Shown: positions 48,298-57,363, counted from the first letter of the stretch. The stretch is 64,000 nucleotides of DNA from JAZNOQ01 sp045589215 (GCA_045589215.1 JAZNOQ010000085.1:19134-83133); one strand, 5' to 3'. The notes: generated by a model not told the origin, from the letters alone. Made by a program: numbers and translations.

Positions 48298-48333
48298 AAA
48301 CGGGCTGTCTCACTTAAGCGAGACAGCCCGTTT
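48298..48333 (-). terminator. Terminator after tRNA-Thr
   Basis: A 14-bp perfect stem (AAACGGGCTGTCTC with GAGACAGCCCGTTT) lies 12 bases beyond the 3' end of the tRNA. The T tract on the minus strand is weak, so the strong stem must do most of the work. Confidence 0.75.
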
Positions 48334-48344
48334 GAAAAAGAAAA

Positions 48345-48416
48345 AGCTGGTGGTGAGATTCGAACTCACGACCTGCTGATTACGAATCAGCTGCACTACC
48401 CCTGTGCTACACCAGC
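48345..48416 (-). tRNA. tRNA-Thr (anticodon CGT)
   Basis: On the minus strand the acceptor arms GCTGGTG and CACCAGC pair fully. The anticodon stem GCTGA/TCAGC holds the loop TTCGTAA, giving anticodon CGT for the threonine codon ACG. The T arm is GTGAG-TTCGAAT-CTCAC. The CCA end is not encoded. It has its own consensus promoter at 48449-48477. Confidence 0.95.
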
Positions 48417-48448
48417 TTATCTCTGCGGTTCTTCGCAGAACCTTGACT

Positions 48449-48477
48449 ATTATAGCGCAAAAAACGTGATTTGTCAA
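48449..48477 (-). promoter_or_regulatory. Perfect consensus promoter of tRNA-Thr
   Basis: TTGACA (48472-48477), 17 bases, TATAAT (48449-48454), about 25 bases before the mature 5' end region. Confidence 0.9.
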
Positions 48478-48497
48478 GGGCTTTTTTTGAAAAAAGT

Positions 48498-48530
48498 AAA
48501 GAGAGAGGGAATTTTTTCGCGCACTCTCTT
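48498..48530 (-). terminator. Probable terminator of the smc-rsfS operon
   Basis: AAGAGAG and CTCTCTT pair (48524-48530 with about 48499-48505) and the minus strand then reads TTTACTTTTTTC, shortly after the rsfS stop. Confidence 0.55.
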
Positions 48531-48546
48531 CACTTATTCGGTGGGT

Positions 48547-48969
48547 TTATTCCTCGTTGCCCGTGTAAAGGCGTTCAATGCGATAAAAATCGCGTGCGTC
48601 GGGAGTGAAAATGTGTACGATCACGGGACCGTAATCGAGCAGTACCCACGCACCGCCTGCACGTCCCTCGGTGTGGATCGGAGTAGCACCTCGCCGCGAG
48701 GTCTGAAAATCAAGCTCGTCGCCGAGCGCTTTTGCATGCGTTGTCGAGGTTGCCGTGCAGATGACGAAATAAGACGTCAGGGAGGTCTTTTCGGCTACGT
48801 CGAGCACGAGGATGTCCGAGCCCTTTTTGGCGTCCAGAAAGCCTTCTACGGCCTTTGCGAGGGTCTCGGGCTCTGCGTCCTTTAGTTCGCAGGGATCGAT
48901 CGTGTCCGAGGCCTCCGAAACGGGCTCCTTCGGGATAAGGGTAGGGTACTGATTTGTGGGCTGTTCCAT
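48547..48969 (-). CDS. rsfS: Ribosome silencing factor
   Basis: The conserved C-terminal part is clear (DILVLDVAEKTSLTSYFVI, then WVLLDYGPVIVHIFT and FYRIERLY). The protein binds uL14 and keeps the ribosomal subunits apart when nutrients are low. At 140 residues it has an extra N-terminal tail of about 35 residues rich in Pro, Glu and Asp. It is the last gene of the operon that runs from smc, in the order nadD-yqeK-LCP-rsfS that is common in Clostridia. Confidence 0.93.
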   Translation of the reverse strand: MEQPTNQYPTLIPKEPVSEASDTIDPCELKDAEPETLAKAVEGFLDAKKGSDILVLDVAEKTSLTSYFVICTATSTTHAKALGDELDFQTSRRGATPIHTEGRAGGAWVLLDYGPVIVHIFTPDARDFYRIERLYTGNEE

Positions 48970-49012
48970 ATGAGTGTCCTTTCAAAAAATATGTGTGTTT
49001 ATGGCTTTGCGG

Positions 49013-50077
49013 TCATCCGTCGCTTCCTTTGCTGTGATAAATGGCATCGAAATGCGGATAAGCCTCGCTTGTGAAGCGTGCTTCGGGATCGAAGCGAGAG
49101 GACGGGAGGGGGACTTCCGATACGTTCAGCATACGGTTTACCGTATCGTACGCCGCATCTCGGTACAGGATATAATACCACGCACCGCTGTCGCCGTCGG
49201 TTCGTGCAGCTTCACCGGGCAGGGTTTCCATCGACAGCCGTTCGGGGGATAGCTTCATTCCCGCAGAGGCGAGACGGACGCAGTCCCCGAGGGAGAGATC
49301 GGTCTCGACCCGTCCGTAAAGGGTACGGACGATCCGAACGATGGTTGGAAGCGTACAGTTTTCTTTGATATCTGTAAGAAACGCGGATAGGAAAAGCTTT
49401 TGCGCGTCAAGTCTGCCGAGATCGGCGGTGACGTATCCCGAGCGAAAGCGGAGGAACTGCTCTGCGAGGTCGCCGCTGAGGGTCTGCTTTCCTGCCTTCA
49501 GATGGATCGAGAGATTTTGAGACCTGTCTTCGTAATCCATATCGGTCGGAATGGTGAGCGTAACGCCGCCGATGGCGTCGACAGTGTCTCCGATGCAATC
49601 AAGATCGACGAGCGCATAGTGATCGATCGGGACGCCGAGATTTTTTGACAAAAATGCAGCGAGCCCCCGAACACCGCCGAGCGAAGCGGGCGCCCCGTTC
49701 AGCTTGCGGTAGCTGTCCTCGGTATAGGCGGCATAGGTGTCGCGCGGGATCTGCACGAGGGAAGCCTTGTGGCACACGCTGTCAAGCTGTACGACGATAA
49801 TGACGTCGCAAAGCCCCGAGGCGCGATCCTTGCCGCAGATGAGCAGATTTTCGACGCCTCTCCGACGCACGGCGGCAGAGACCTCCGAAGCGTTTTCAAA
49901 GCCCTCCTGTCCAAAGCTCCCGCCCTCTATGGGGGTGACGGAGGGGGAAACAACCGCTTCGACGCTTGACGGCTCTATTTCGCACAGCGTATAGGTTGAA
50001 ATAGCGGTGATCACGAGCAGGAAAACCGTGAATACCGACAGAAGTATTTGTCGCGTGGTGGAGGGGAGGTGCATCAT
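49013..50077 (-). CDS. LytR-CpsA-Psr (LCP) family protein, 354 aa
   Basis: One N-terminal membrane segment (8-30) anchors an outer domain. The LCP core shows Asp91 (LCDVIIVVQL), Arg112 and Asp113 (VQIPRDTYA), and the later stretch DLDCIGDTVDAIGGVTLTIP and FLRFRSGY. Such enzymes move polyprenyl-linked glycopolymers (teichoic acid or capsule) onto peptidoglycan. AAAGGA lies before the ATG. A gene for this family between yqeK and rsfS is usual in Clostridia. The C-terminal 100 residues are less conserved. Confidence 0.92.
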   Translation of the reverse strand: MMHLPSTTRQILLSVFTVFLLVITAISTYTLCEIEPSSVEAVVSPSVTPIEGGSFGQEGFENASEVSAAVRRRGVENLLICGKDRASGLCDVIIVVQLDSVCHKASLVQIPRDTYAAYTEDSYRKLNGAPASLGGVRGLAAFLSKNLGVPIDHYALVDLDCIGDTVDAIGGVTLTIPTDMDYEDRSQNLSIHLKAGKQTLSGDLAEQFLRFRSGYVTADLGRLDAQKLFLSAFLTDIKENCTLPTIVRIVRTLYGRVETDLSLGDCVRLASAGMKLSPERLSMETLPGEAARTDGDSGAWYYILYRDAAYDTVNRMLNVSEVPLPSSRFDPEARFTSEAYPHFDAIYHSKGSDG

Positions 50078-50154
50078 CTTCGAATTCCTTTCACATATGC
50101 GGATTGATATGTAAGGAAAACGACGGTGAAATGCGCCTCGGCACCTCCCCCAAT

Positions 50155-50820
50155 TTATGTTTCTTTCAGAATTTCTGCTTCTTTCAGTAAGAGGGAGAGA
50201 CGGTCCTTCATCAATATACTGTCTGCACTGATGGGAGCGTTTTCTCTTTCGAGAGATGCGACCGTGAGCTCGACCGACCGAATGACCGTATCAAAAAGAT
50301 GGCGGAGACGCTGCGGCGCGTCCATTTTTTCGGGGGCTTTCTTCCAGAAATGATCGCGCAAGAAGACGCAATCATCAAAGGTGCGGCTTTCGTCGATGTA
50401 ATCGGCAAGATAAAGGAGCAGGTCGAATACCGTGGCTTCCGCGTGTCCTGTTGTGTGATAGCGCACGGCGGAAATGAGTGTCGGATGTGCCAGATGCGGA
50501 TATAGCTCGGGGATGAGGAGCGCCGCCGTGACGGCGTGATAGAGCTTCGGGGACAGGCGCATATCGTCTGTCACTATTATTCCGTGAGACGAAAGGATTT
50601 TTTCGTGCTTTTCTTTGGAAAATTCCTTTGTCAGATCGTGTAAAAGCGCGGCGGCGCGAAGCATAGGGATATCATCGGGGAGATAAAGCGCGCCGAGACG
50701 GACGATCATTGCTTCGACCTGTGCGACGTGCGTATAGCGGTATTCCGAAAGTCCGCTTCGGATGCTTTCGCGGAGCGCGTCGAGCGAAACGGTTGAAAAA
50801 TCGTAATTTGTAGGTTTCAT
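50155..50820 (-). CDS. yqeK: HD-domain hydrolase YqeK (symmetrical Ap4A hydrolase type), 221 aa
   Basis: The HD motif AAALLHDLTKEFS, the earlier His of YTHVAQVEAM, and the downstream YHAVTAALL and VRYHTTGHAEATVFDLLLYLADYIDESR are all family marks of YqeK. YqeK proteins split diadenosine tetraphosphate into two ADP. The gene starts seven bases after nadD, the normal partner, with only a weak ribosome site, so translation is probably coupled. The ATG at 50820 was taken because the longer frame runs back into nadD. Confidence 0.9.
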   Translation of the reverse strand: MKPTNYDFSTVSLDALRESIRSGLSEYRYTHVAQVEAMIVRLGALYLPDDIPMLRAAALLHDLTKEFSKEKHEKILSSHGIIVTDDMRLSPKLYHAVTAALLIPELYPHLAHPTLISAVRYHTTGHAEATVFDLLLYLADYIDESRTFDDCVFLRDHFWKKAPEKMDAPQRLRHLFDTVIRSVELTVASLERENAPISADSILMKDRLSLLLKEAEILKET

Positions 50821-50827
50821 TTTCACT

Positions 50828-51451
50828 TTAATCGCGGTAGAGCCTATGCGCTCTGATATACTGCGCGACCGCCTCGGGAACCATTGAAGCAAGGGACTCG
50901 TAAGGGGCGTGATCGCGCTCGGCGTTTCGAACGTCGGTCGAGGAGATCTCGATCGGCTCGATGTCGATCTCTACGATACGTGCGCCGTATTTTTCTCGGT
51001 AAAGAGTGATCTTTTCGCTCACCGAACGGTCGAGCTCCTTGTCCTGCTCTCTGCGTTCCAGCACGAAGGTGCAGAGCGAGAAAAGCTCGGGGGCGCGGTA
51101 CCATTCGTCAAGTGTCAGGAGCATGTCGGTGCCGCAGAGGAAAAAGATCTCGCGGTTCTCCTTCGAGAGTGCTGTTACGGTGTCGAAGGTATAGCTTTTG
51201 CCCGTCCGTTTGATCTCGAGATCGGAGACCTCTGTACGGGGGAGATCCCCGAAGCAAAGACGGCACATCTCGAGACGGTGCTCGGGGGCGTCTGACGGGG
51301 AGATCTTCTTGTGAGGGGGAAGAAAGGTCGGAATGACGAGGAGCTTGTCGGGCTTTATTGCGCTGAGAAAGGTCTCCGCCGCCTTTTTGTGACCGAGATG
51401 GGGCGGCGAAAAGGTGCCGCCGTATATGCCTAAAATTTCGGGAGCTGCCAT
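50828..51451 (-). CDS. nadD: Nicotinate-nucleotide adenylyltransferase
   Basis: The nucleotidyltransferase signature GGTFSPPHLGH lies at residues 11-21 and the C-terminal motif reads ISSTDVRN. Other marks are PTFLPPHKK and FLCGTDMLLTLDEW. The enzyme joins nicotinate mononucleotide to AMP to give deamido-NAD, a required step of NAD synthesis. Length (207 aa) is normal. It lies between yhbY and yqeK, nine bases from the former, in a tightly packed operon. Confidence 0.97.
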   Translation of the reverse strand: MAAPEILGIYGGTFSPPHLGHKKAAETFLSAIKPDKLLVIPTFLPPHKKISPSDAPEHRLEMCRLCFGDLPRTEVSDLEIKRTGKSYTFDTVTALSKENREIFFLCGTDMLLTLDEWYRAPELFSLCTFVLERREQDKELDRSVSEKITLYREKYGARIVEIDIEPIEISSTDVRNAERDHAPYESLASMVPEAVAQYIRAHRLYRD

Positions 51452-51460
51452 AGGTGTCTC

Positions 51461-51751
51461 TTACGGAAGCTCGATGCGCTTATCCTTCAGCGACTCGCGG
51501 TAAAGGATGAATTTCTTCCCGATGACAGAGACGACCTCTGCGCCGAGTGCTTCTGCGAGCGCCTCCGCCGCCGTGCGGGGTGTCTCGTCGCTGTTGTCAA
51601 GCACCGAAAGCTTGATGAGCTCGCGGGCCTCGAGGGCATCCGAGACCGTTCGGATGAGATTTTCGCTGATGCCGCACTTGCCGACCTGCATGATGCATGG
51701 AATATCGGATGCAAGGGAGCGGAGATATGCGCGTTGCTTTGAAGTGATCAT
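51461..51751 (-). CDS. yhbY: YhbY family RNA-binding protein (CRM domain)
   Basis: A 96-residue CRM domain with the family pattern LTSKQRAYLRSLA-like start, VGKCGISENLI and the closing IGKKFILYR. YhbY binds pre-ribosomal 23S RNA and helps large-subunit assembly. Its start overlaps the end of the rdgB gene by four bases, a sign of coupled translation. It lies where yhbY lies in most Clostridia, just before nadD. Confidence 0.95.
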   Translation of the reverse strand: MITSKQRAYLRSLASDIPCIMQVGKCGISENLIRTVSDALEARELIKLSVLDNSDETPRTAAEALAEALGAEVVSVIGKKFILYRESLKDKRIELP

Positions 51752-52383
51752 AGCTTGGTTCCTTCCTGTCGTTGTTTCAGTGGAATGGAGAGATGCTTTG
51801 CGAGGGACAAAGCGAAGGCTTCGATCGCCCGTCTGCGGTGACTGACGACGTTCTTTTCTTCGGCGCTCATTTCGGCAAAGGAGCTGTTAGCTTTTGCGTA
51901 CCAAAACAGATTGTCATAACCAAAGCCGCCCTCTCCGCGTTCGGCGTGAAGGATCTCGCCCTCGACCGTTCCGTGTACCGTGAAGGTCTCCCCACTCGGA
52001 AGAACACAGGCGATACAGCAAACGAATGCTGCCGCGCGGTCGTTCTTGCCGTCGAGATTTTTGAGCAGCAGAGCGCGGTTGGCTTGATCGTCTCCATGCT
52101 CTCCCGCATAGCGCGCCGAATAGATGCCCGGAGCGCCGCCAAGTGCGGGAACGACGAGCCCTGAGTCGTCTGCAAACGAGACGTACCCCGATCCTCCTGC
52201 AAAGCGCGCCTTCAGAAGGGCGTTTTCCTCGAAGCTTTTGCCGTTCTCCTCAACGTCGCCGTGGATCCCCACGTCATCGAGAGAGAGGAGCTGTACGTTG
52301 TCGAGATACTCGGACAGCATTGCCGATATCTCTGTGATCTTATGCTTGTTTCTCGATGCGAGAACGAGCTTTATGCTTTCCAT
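51748..52383 (-). CDS. rdgB: XTP/dITP diphosphatase (RdgB/HAM1)
   Basis: The start VLASRNKHKITEI and the motifs FEENALLKAR, FADDSGLVVPALGGAPGIYSARY, GEGGFGYDNLF and SHRRRA are those of the non-canonical purine NTP pyrophosphatase. It removes dITP and XTP from the nucleotide pool and so limits mutation. At 211 residues it is of normal length. In many Clostridia an obg gene sits in this part of the operon; here that gene is not present and ftsY lies upstream instead. Confidence 0.96.
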   Translation of the reverse strand: MESIKLVLASRNKHKITEISAMLSEYLDNVQLLSLDDVGIHGDVEENGKSFEENALLKARFAGGSGYVSFADDSGLVVPALGGAPGIYSARYAGEHGDDQANRALLLKNLDGKNDRAAAFVCCIACVLPSGETFTVHGTVEGEILHAERGEGGFGYDNLFWYAKANSSFAEMSAEEKNVVSHRRRAIEAFALSLAKHLSIPLKQRQEGTKL

Positions 52384-52394
52384 AATTTATACCT

Positions 52395-52473
52395 TTTCTG
52401 CAAAAGTTCTTGAAGATTCTTACGAAACTTCTACAAGAAGTTTCGTAAGCGGAGTCTGAGGCAGAGCCTCAGC
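52395..52473. repeat. Palindromic intergenic repeat, copy 2
   Basis: AAAGTTCTTGAAGATTC is followed by a perfect 13-bp stem (52419-52431 with 52437-52449, loop TACAA) and a second stem CTGAGGC-AGA-GCCTCAG (52456-52472). The plan is the same as at 32046-32215, with compensated changes in both stems. It fills the ftsY-rdgB gap. Confidence 0.72.
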
Positions 52474-52481
52474 AATTCATA

Positions 52482-53387
52482 TTACTCAAACAGAGCGCGG
52501 ATGAATTCGTCCGCGCGGAATTCCTCCATGTCGTCGATCTTTTCTCCGACACCGACGAACTTGACGGGAATGCCAAGCTCGTGCTTGATCGAGAGGACGA
52601 TGCCGCCCTTTGCGGTGCCGTCGAGCTTATTTAAGATCAGTCCCGTAATGTTGGCGGCGTTCTTGAATTCCTTCGCCTGAAGGATCGCGTTCTGACCCGT
52701 CGTTGCGTCGAGCACGAGCAGATTTTCACGCGCCGCGCCCGGAAGCTCGCGGTCGATGACGCGATTGATCTTCGCGAGCTCATTCATCAGATTTTTTTTG
52801 TTGTGCAGTCTGCCTGCGGTGTCGATGATGAGAACGTCCGCACCCTTATTCTTTGCATAATTTGCGGCGTCATATACAACGGCTGCGGGATCCGAGCCCT
52901 CCTGCTGACGGACAAGCTCGACCTTCGAGCGTTCGCACCAGACGGCAAGCTGATCGATCGCGGCGGCGCGGAAGGTATCCGCGGCGGCAACGACGACCTT
53001 CTTTCCTTCCGCACGGAGACGGTTCGAGATCTTACCGATCGAGGTAGTCTTGCCCGCACCGTTCACGCCGATCACAAGAATGACCGACGGCGTGGTCGCA
53101 AGATTGAGTGCCTCGCCCTCTCCGATCATTTCGGTGAGCAGATCCTGCAAGGCGGAGAGGAGCTCCTCCTTTTCGCGGAGCTTTCCTTCGTCCGCCGCAT
53201 CGCGCAGGTGATCCATGATTTCCTCGGTCGCCGAAACGCCGATGTCTGCACTGATGAGAAGCTCCTCAAGCTCGTCGAGGAGATCCTCGTCTACCTTCGT
53301 AAAGCCCTTCAAGAGAGAGCCGATCTGTCCGAAGATCGCGGATTTGGTCTTTGAGAGACCTGCCTTCAGTTTTTCAAAAAAGCCCAT
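52482..53387 (-). CDS. ftsY: Signal recognition particle receptor FtsY
   Basis: An SRP-type GTPase with the G1 loop GVNGAGKT (107-114), DTFRAAAIDQL, DTAGR and NKLDGTAKGG. It receives ribosomes carrying membrane proteins at the inner membrane. The protein is 301 residues and lacks the long acidic N-terminal region of the E. coli form, as is usual in Firmicutes; a short amphipathic start (MGFFEKLKAGLSKTK) probably touches the membrane. It follows smc with a 167-base gap holding hairpins. Confidence 0.97.
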   Translation of the reverse strand: MGFFEKLKAGLSKTKSAIFGQIGSLLKGFTKVDEDLLDELEELLISADIGVSATEEIMDHLRDAADEGKLREKEELLSALQDLLTEMIGEGEALNLATTPSVILVIGVNGAGKTTSIGKISNRLRAEGKKVVVAAADTFRAAAIDQLAVWCERSKVELVRQQEGSDPAAVVYDAANYAKNKGADVLIIDTAGRLHNKKNLMNELAKINRVIDRELPGAARENLLVLDATTGQNAILQAKEFKNAANITGLILNKLDGTAKGGIVLSIKHELGIPVKFVGVGEKIDDMEEFRADEFIRALFE

Positions 53388-53409
53388 TACGGTTACTCCT
53401 AAATTATCG

Positions 53410-53550
53410 TGTTAGGGAATTCTTAAAATCCCTTTTTGAGAAAGTTTTCTTAAGAAGCCTCGCGATCCTTGATGATTTTGAGACTTGTCTCAAAACGGTG
53501 GTGTTCAGCCGCCGAATCAAAGCCGCGGTTTGGCGCCTGATCGCGCCAAA
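53410..53550. repeat. Hairpin-rich smc-ftsY spacer with a decayed palindromic repeat
   Basis: Three inverted repeats lie side by side: an imperfect one around CTTAAAATCCC...TTTTCTTAAG (about 53423-53456), a perfect one TTTTGAGAC-TT-GTCTCAAAA (about 53475-53494) and GGTTTGGCGC with GCGCCAAACC (about 53529-53553). The first resembles the TTCTTAAG stem of copies 1 and 2. No coding sequence is present. Confidence 0.55.
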
Positions 53551-53554
53551 CCTG

Positions 53555-56500
53555 TTAGGCCGGCGTTTCTTCCTTGTAGCGCTCGATCTCGTCGGTCGAG
53601 AGGCGAAGCACCTGCGACATGCCCTGCTCGGGCATCGTAACGCCGTAGAGGTTGTCTGCCGCCTCCATTGTGCCGCGGCGGTGTGTGATGATGATAAACT
53701 GCGTGCCCTCGTAGCGCTTGATGTACTGCGCGAGACGCTCGACGTTGGCTTCGTCCAGCGCCGCCTCGATCTCGTCGAGGATGCAGAAGGGCGTCGGGTT
53801 CACCGAAAGGATCGCAAAGAGAAGCGCGACTGCGGTGAATGCCTGCTCACCGCCCGAAAGCTGGAGGAGGCTCTTGACGACCTTCCCGGGAGGCGCCGCC
53901 TTGATCTCAATGCCGCTTTCAAGCGGATTTTCAGGCTCGGAGAGTAGTAGCTCTGCTTGCCCTCCGCCAAAAAGCTCGGAGAAGATGCGCTTAAAGTGCG
54001 TGTTGATCTCGCTGAATGCATTTTCAAATGCCTCGCGCATTTCGACTGTGAGATCGTCGAGGATCTTTATGAGCTCGGTTTTCGTCTTTTGCAGGTCGTC
54101 GATCTGCTTTTTCATTTTGTCGTAACGTTCCCGAATCTCCTTGTATTTTGCCACGGCATCGAGATCGACGCTTCCCATCGCGCGAAGCTTTGCACGGCAG
54201 GAATTCCGTTCTGTGGTTGCCGAGGAACGCTCGGAGGGATCGAGCGGGGGAAGCCCGAGCGCGATCGCATCGGCGCGTGTCAGCTCGTATTCGTCCCAAA
54301 GCTGGGAGCTGAGCTTATCCTGCTCGGCATGGAGCGCATTCAGGCGGTTCTCATTTTTCATATGAACGCGGACGAGATCATCCTTCTCGGAGTTCTTTCT
54401 TCGGATGCGAGCGCTGATCTCGGAAAGACGGTTCTCGTATTCGAGCGAATCTGCCGAATTTCCCGCATACTTTTCGTTAAGCGCGTCGAGGGATGCTTGT
54501 GCCGCCGACGATTCCTTTTGATTTTCAAGGAGGCGACGGTTCATTTCGTCGATGCGGGACGAGTAAAGCGCGAGCTTTTCCTCTTCCTCTCCCTGCCTTG
54601 CCTTCAGTGAAGCGATGCGCTCCGATGCCTCGCTTTCGCGCTCCTTGTCGCTTTCGATCTCACGCTCGGTGTCGCGCACCGAAAGGGTGATCTCAAGAAT
54701 TGCCTGTTCAAGCGCGGTGCGACGGTCGAGATGCTCGTTTCTTGTGACGTCCTTCTCCGAGCGGAGCAAACGGATCTCCGAAGCCCGTGCGGTGAGTGCC
54801 TTTAGCTCGGCGGACAGGGAGACGGCATCCTCCTCTGCCTGCGTGCGTTGGGTTTCGATGGATGCGAGGTCCTCCTCGAGCTTATGGAGGAGGGACTCCT
54901 GTGCGGTCTTTTCTGCCTCGGCCTGCTCGGCGCGGCGAAGCTCGGCGTTGCGGAGCATTTCGACGACCTTGCATTTGTCGGATGCCGCATTCAGCGTCTT
55001 TTGCGTGTCCGCGATCTCTTTTCGGAGATCTTCGAGATCGTCTTCGATCTCCTTCGCTTTTTTCTGCCGCTTCAGAAGCTCCTCTTCGAGCTTTCGTACC
55101 TCTGCGGCTCTGCCGAGAATGGTGCCTTCCGTGCGAGTCGAGCCGCCCGTAAAGGAGCCGCCTGCGTTGATGACCTGTCCGTCGAGCGTGACTGCCTTGA
55201 CGCGGTAGCGGCACGCCTTTGCCATTTCGGCGGCGTTTTCGATCGTATCGAAGATCACGATCCTTCCGAGCAGGTTCGATATGATGTTATTGAATTTCGC
55301 GTCACAGGTGATGAGGTCGGAGGCGAGCGAAATAAAGCCCTTCATTCCGCGTGCGCGCTCGATCTCGGGGGTCGACGAATGGGACTGCATCGAGGAAACG
55401 GGGAAGAAGGTCGCCCGTCCTGCCTTAGAGGATTTTAGGTAATACATTGCCGCCTTTGCAGTCTCGTCATCCTCGACCACGATGTGACCGAGGTTTGCAC
55501 CGAGCGCCTGCTCGATTGCTGTGACATAGCGGTCCTCGACCGTGATGACCTTGGAAAGCGGGCCGTAGATCTTTTTGCAGGGTCTTCCGTCGCGCAGGGT
55601 GATACGCCCCTCATTATAATGCTTCATCACGAAGCGAACGCTTCCCGAATAGCCCTCAAATTGCTCGTCCATCGTACGGATCGTGCGGATGCGTTGTTCG
55701 ATCGAGCCCGATTCGAATTTCGCCGCGGCGAGCGCATCCTGCGTGCGGTCGCGGTCGCGCGAGAGGGACTCGAGCTTTTCCTCGGAGACACGGACGCTCT
55801 CCTGCTCCTTTTCATACATTGTCTCGTATCCGTCTACCTTTTTGCGGACCGATGCGTAGCGTTCTTCGAGGTCTGCGACCGTTTTTTTGTAGTCCTCGAT
55901 CTCGTTTTCAAGCGATTCCTTTCGGTCGGCACCGCTTTTTTGAGCGTTTTCAAGGATCGAAAGACGGAGCTTCGTGTCGGAGATCGATGCCTCGCAGTCA
56001 TTCAGCGCATCAAGCAGCTCGCCGAGTGCCGCATCGGCACAGTTCGCTTCCTCTTGCGCAAGAGCGCGGTCGTTCTCCACTGCTTTCTTCCGTGCTTCTT
56101 CGCTTTCAAGCTTCTTTCGGAGCATTTCGGTATGCGCTTCGCGGTCAAGACGCTTTCGGTCTTCTCCCGCAAGCTCCGACACGATCGAGCGGATCGAGGA
56201 TCTCGCCGTTTCGAGTAGCTCCTCGGTATGGCGGATATTGGTTTCGGTCACGCGGTATTCGCTTTCGAGCGCGTGGATCGTGCTTGTAAAGGTGCGGATC
56301 TCACGCAAAAGCTCCTCCGCGGTGCTTTTATTGCTTCTTGACAGCTCGAGGAGACGCTCGTTTTGCTGTTCGAGTGCTTCGATCGCTTCCTCTGCTGATT
56401 TCAGGTCGAATTCGGAACGACGGAAGTTCGTCTCTGCCTCTGCGACGTCACCGCGCTGCTTTTCGGTCTCAAAGAGCCAGAGCCGTACATCGAGCTCCTT

Positions 56501-57172
56501 TTTGACCGCCATAAGCTCAAGTGCCTTCTTTGCGCGTTCGGCTTCCTTCTCAAGCGGACCGACCTGCGACTCGACCTCTCCGAACACGTCGAGAATACGA
56601 ACCATATTTTCCTCGGTCGATTTGAGACGGCGCTCCGCCTCGTTCTTGCGGAAACGGTACTTTGCGATGCCCGCCGCTTCCTCGAAAACACCGCGGCGCT
56701 CATCGGATTTCTTTGAAATCAGTTCACCGATACGGCCCTGACCGATGATCGAGTAGCCGTCACGTCCGACGCCCGTATCCATAAAGAGCTCGTAAATATC
56801 CTTCAGACGCGCGGGCTGTCCGTTCAGGGCATATTCGCTGTCGCCCGAACGGTAATAGCGGCGCGTGACCTTGACCTCGTCATAGGGGCAAGCAAGACGG
56901 TCGGTTTCTCCCGTATTGTCAAACGTGACCGATACCTCTGCAAAGCCCATCGGGCGTCTGCCTGCCGCGCCTGCGAAGATAAAGTCCTCCATTTTACTGC
57001 CTCGAAGGGTCTTCGAGGACATCTCGCCAAGCACCCAGCGCATCGCATCCGACAAATTCGATTTTCCGCTTCCGTTCGGGCCGACGATGACGGTCGTGCC
57101 CTCGTCGAAATTCAGCTTCGTTTTGTCGGGGAAGGACTTAAAGCCTTGTAGTTCAAGGGATTTCAGATACAT
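53555..57172 (-). CDS. smc: Chromosome segregation protein SMC
   Basis: An ATPase of 1205 residues with the full plan of the family. Walker A is VGPNGSGKSN (30-39), then come a coiled coil, a hinge near residues 505-645 (FEGYSGSVRFVM, EQALGANLGHIVVED), a second coiled coil and the C-terminal ABC part (QLSGGEQAF and CILDEIEAALDEANV). It forms the ring that compacts and aligns the chromosome with ScpA and ScpB. AAAGGA precedes the ATG and a perfect promoter lies at 57255-57283. It is the first gene of an eight-gene operon that ends with rsfS. Confidence 0.98.
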   Translation of the reverse strand: MYLKSLELQGFKSFPDKTKLNFDEGTTVIVGPNGSGKSNLSDAMRWVLGEMSSKTLRGSKMEDFIFAGAAGRRPMGFAEVSVTFDNTGETDRLACPYDEVKVTRRYYRSGDSEYALNGQPARLKDIYELFMDTGVGRDGYSIIGQGRIGELISKKSDERRGVFEEAAGIAKYRFRKNEAERRLKSTEENMVRILDVFGEVESQVGPLEKEAERAKKALELMAVKKELDVRLWLFETEKQRGDVAEAETNFRRSEFDLKSAEEAIEALEQQNERLLELSRSNKSTAEELLREIRTFTSTIHALESEYRVTETNIRHTEELLETARSSIRSIVSELAGEDRKRLDREAHTEMLRKKLESEEARKKAVENDRALAQEEANCADAALGELLDALNDCEASISDTKLRLSILENAQKSGADRKESLENEIEDYKKTVADLEERYASVRKKVDGYETMYEKEQESVRVSEEKLESLSRDRDRTQDALAAAKFESGSIEQRIRTIRTMDEQFEGYSGSVRFVMKHYNEGRITLRDGRPCKKIYGPLSKVITVEDRYVTAIEQALGANLGHIVVEDDETAKAAMYYLKSSKAGRATFFPVSSMQSHSSTPEIERARGMKGFISLASDLITCDAKFNNIISNLLGRIVIFDTIENAAEMAKACRYRVKAVTLDGQVINAGGSFTGGSTRTEGTILGRAAEVRKLEEELLKRQKKAKEIEDDLEDLRKEIADTQKTLNAASDKCKVVEMLRNAELRRAEQAEAEKTAQESLLHKLEEDLASIETQRTQAEEDAVSLSAELKALTARASEIRLLRSEKDVTRNEHLDRRTALEQAILEITLSVRDTEREIESDKERESEASERIASLKARQGEEEEKLALYSSRIDEMNRRLLENQKESSAAQASLDALNEKYAGNSADSLEYENRLSEISARIRRKNSEKDDLVRVHMKNENRLNALHAEQDKLSSQLWDEYELTRADAIALGLPPLDPSERSSATTERNSCRAKLRAMGSVDLDAVAKYKEIRERYDKMKKQIDDLQKTKTELIKILDDLTVEMREAFENAFSEINTHFKRIFSELFGGGQAELLLSEPENPLESGIEIKAAPPGKVVKSLLQLSGGEQAFTAVALLFAILSVNPTPFCILDEIEAALDEANVERLAQYIKRYEGTQFIIITHRRGTMEAADNLYGVTMPEQGMSQVLRLSTDEIERYKEETPA

Positions 57173-57254
57173 ATGTGAAAATCCTTTCGTGATCGTGCGC
57201 TACGCCGTACGTTGTTCGGCGGCAGGGGTCGAAGGTATACTTCTTCATCTTCCT

Positions 57255-57283
57255 ATTATAGCAGTTTTCTCTGTATTTGTCAA
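57255..57283 (-). promoter_or_regulatory. Perfect consensus promoter of the smc operon
   Basis: TTGACA (57278-57283), 17 bases, TATAAT (57255-57260). Confidence 0.9.
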
Positions 57284-57363
57284 GTGCGGGGCGGTAGCAA
57301 AGGACGGTTGTGCGGCAGATTTCGCTATCATTATTTTTTGCTTTTCAAATCCGTAAAATGCCC

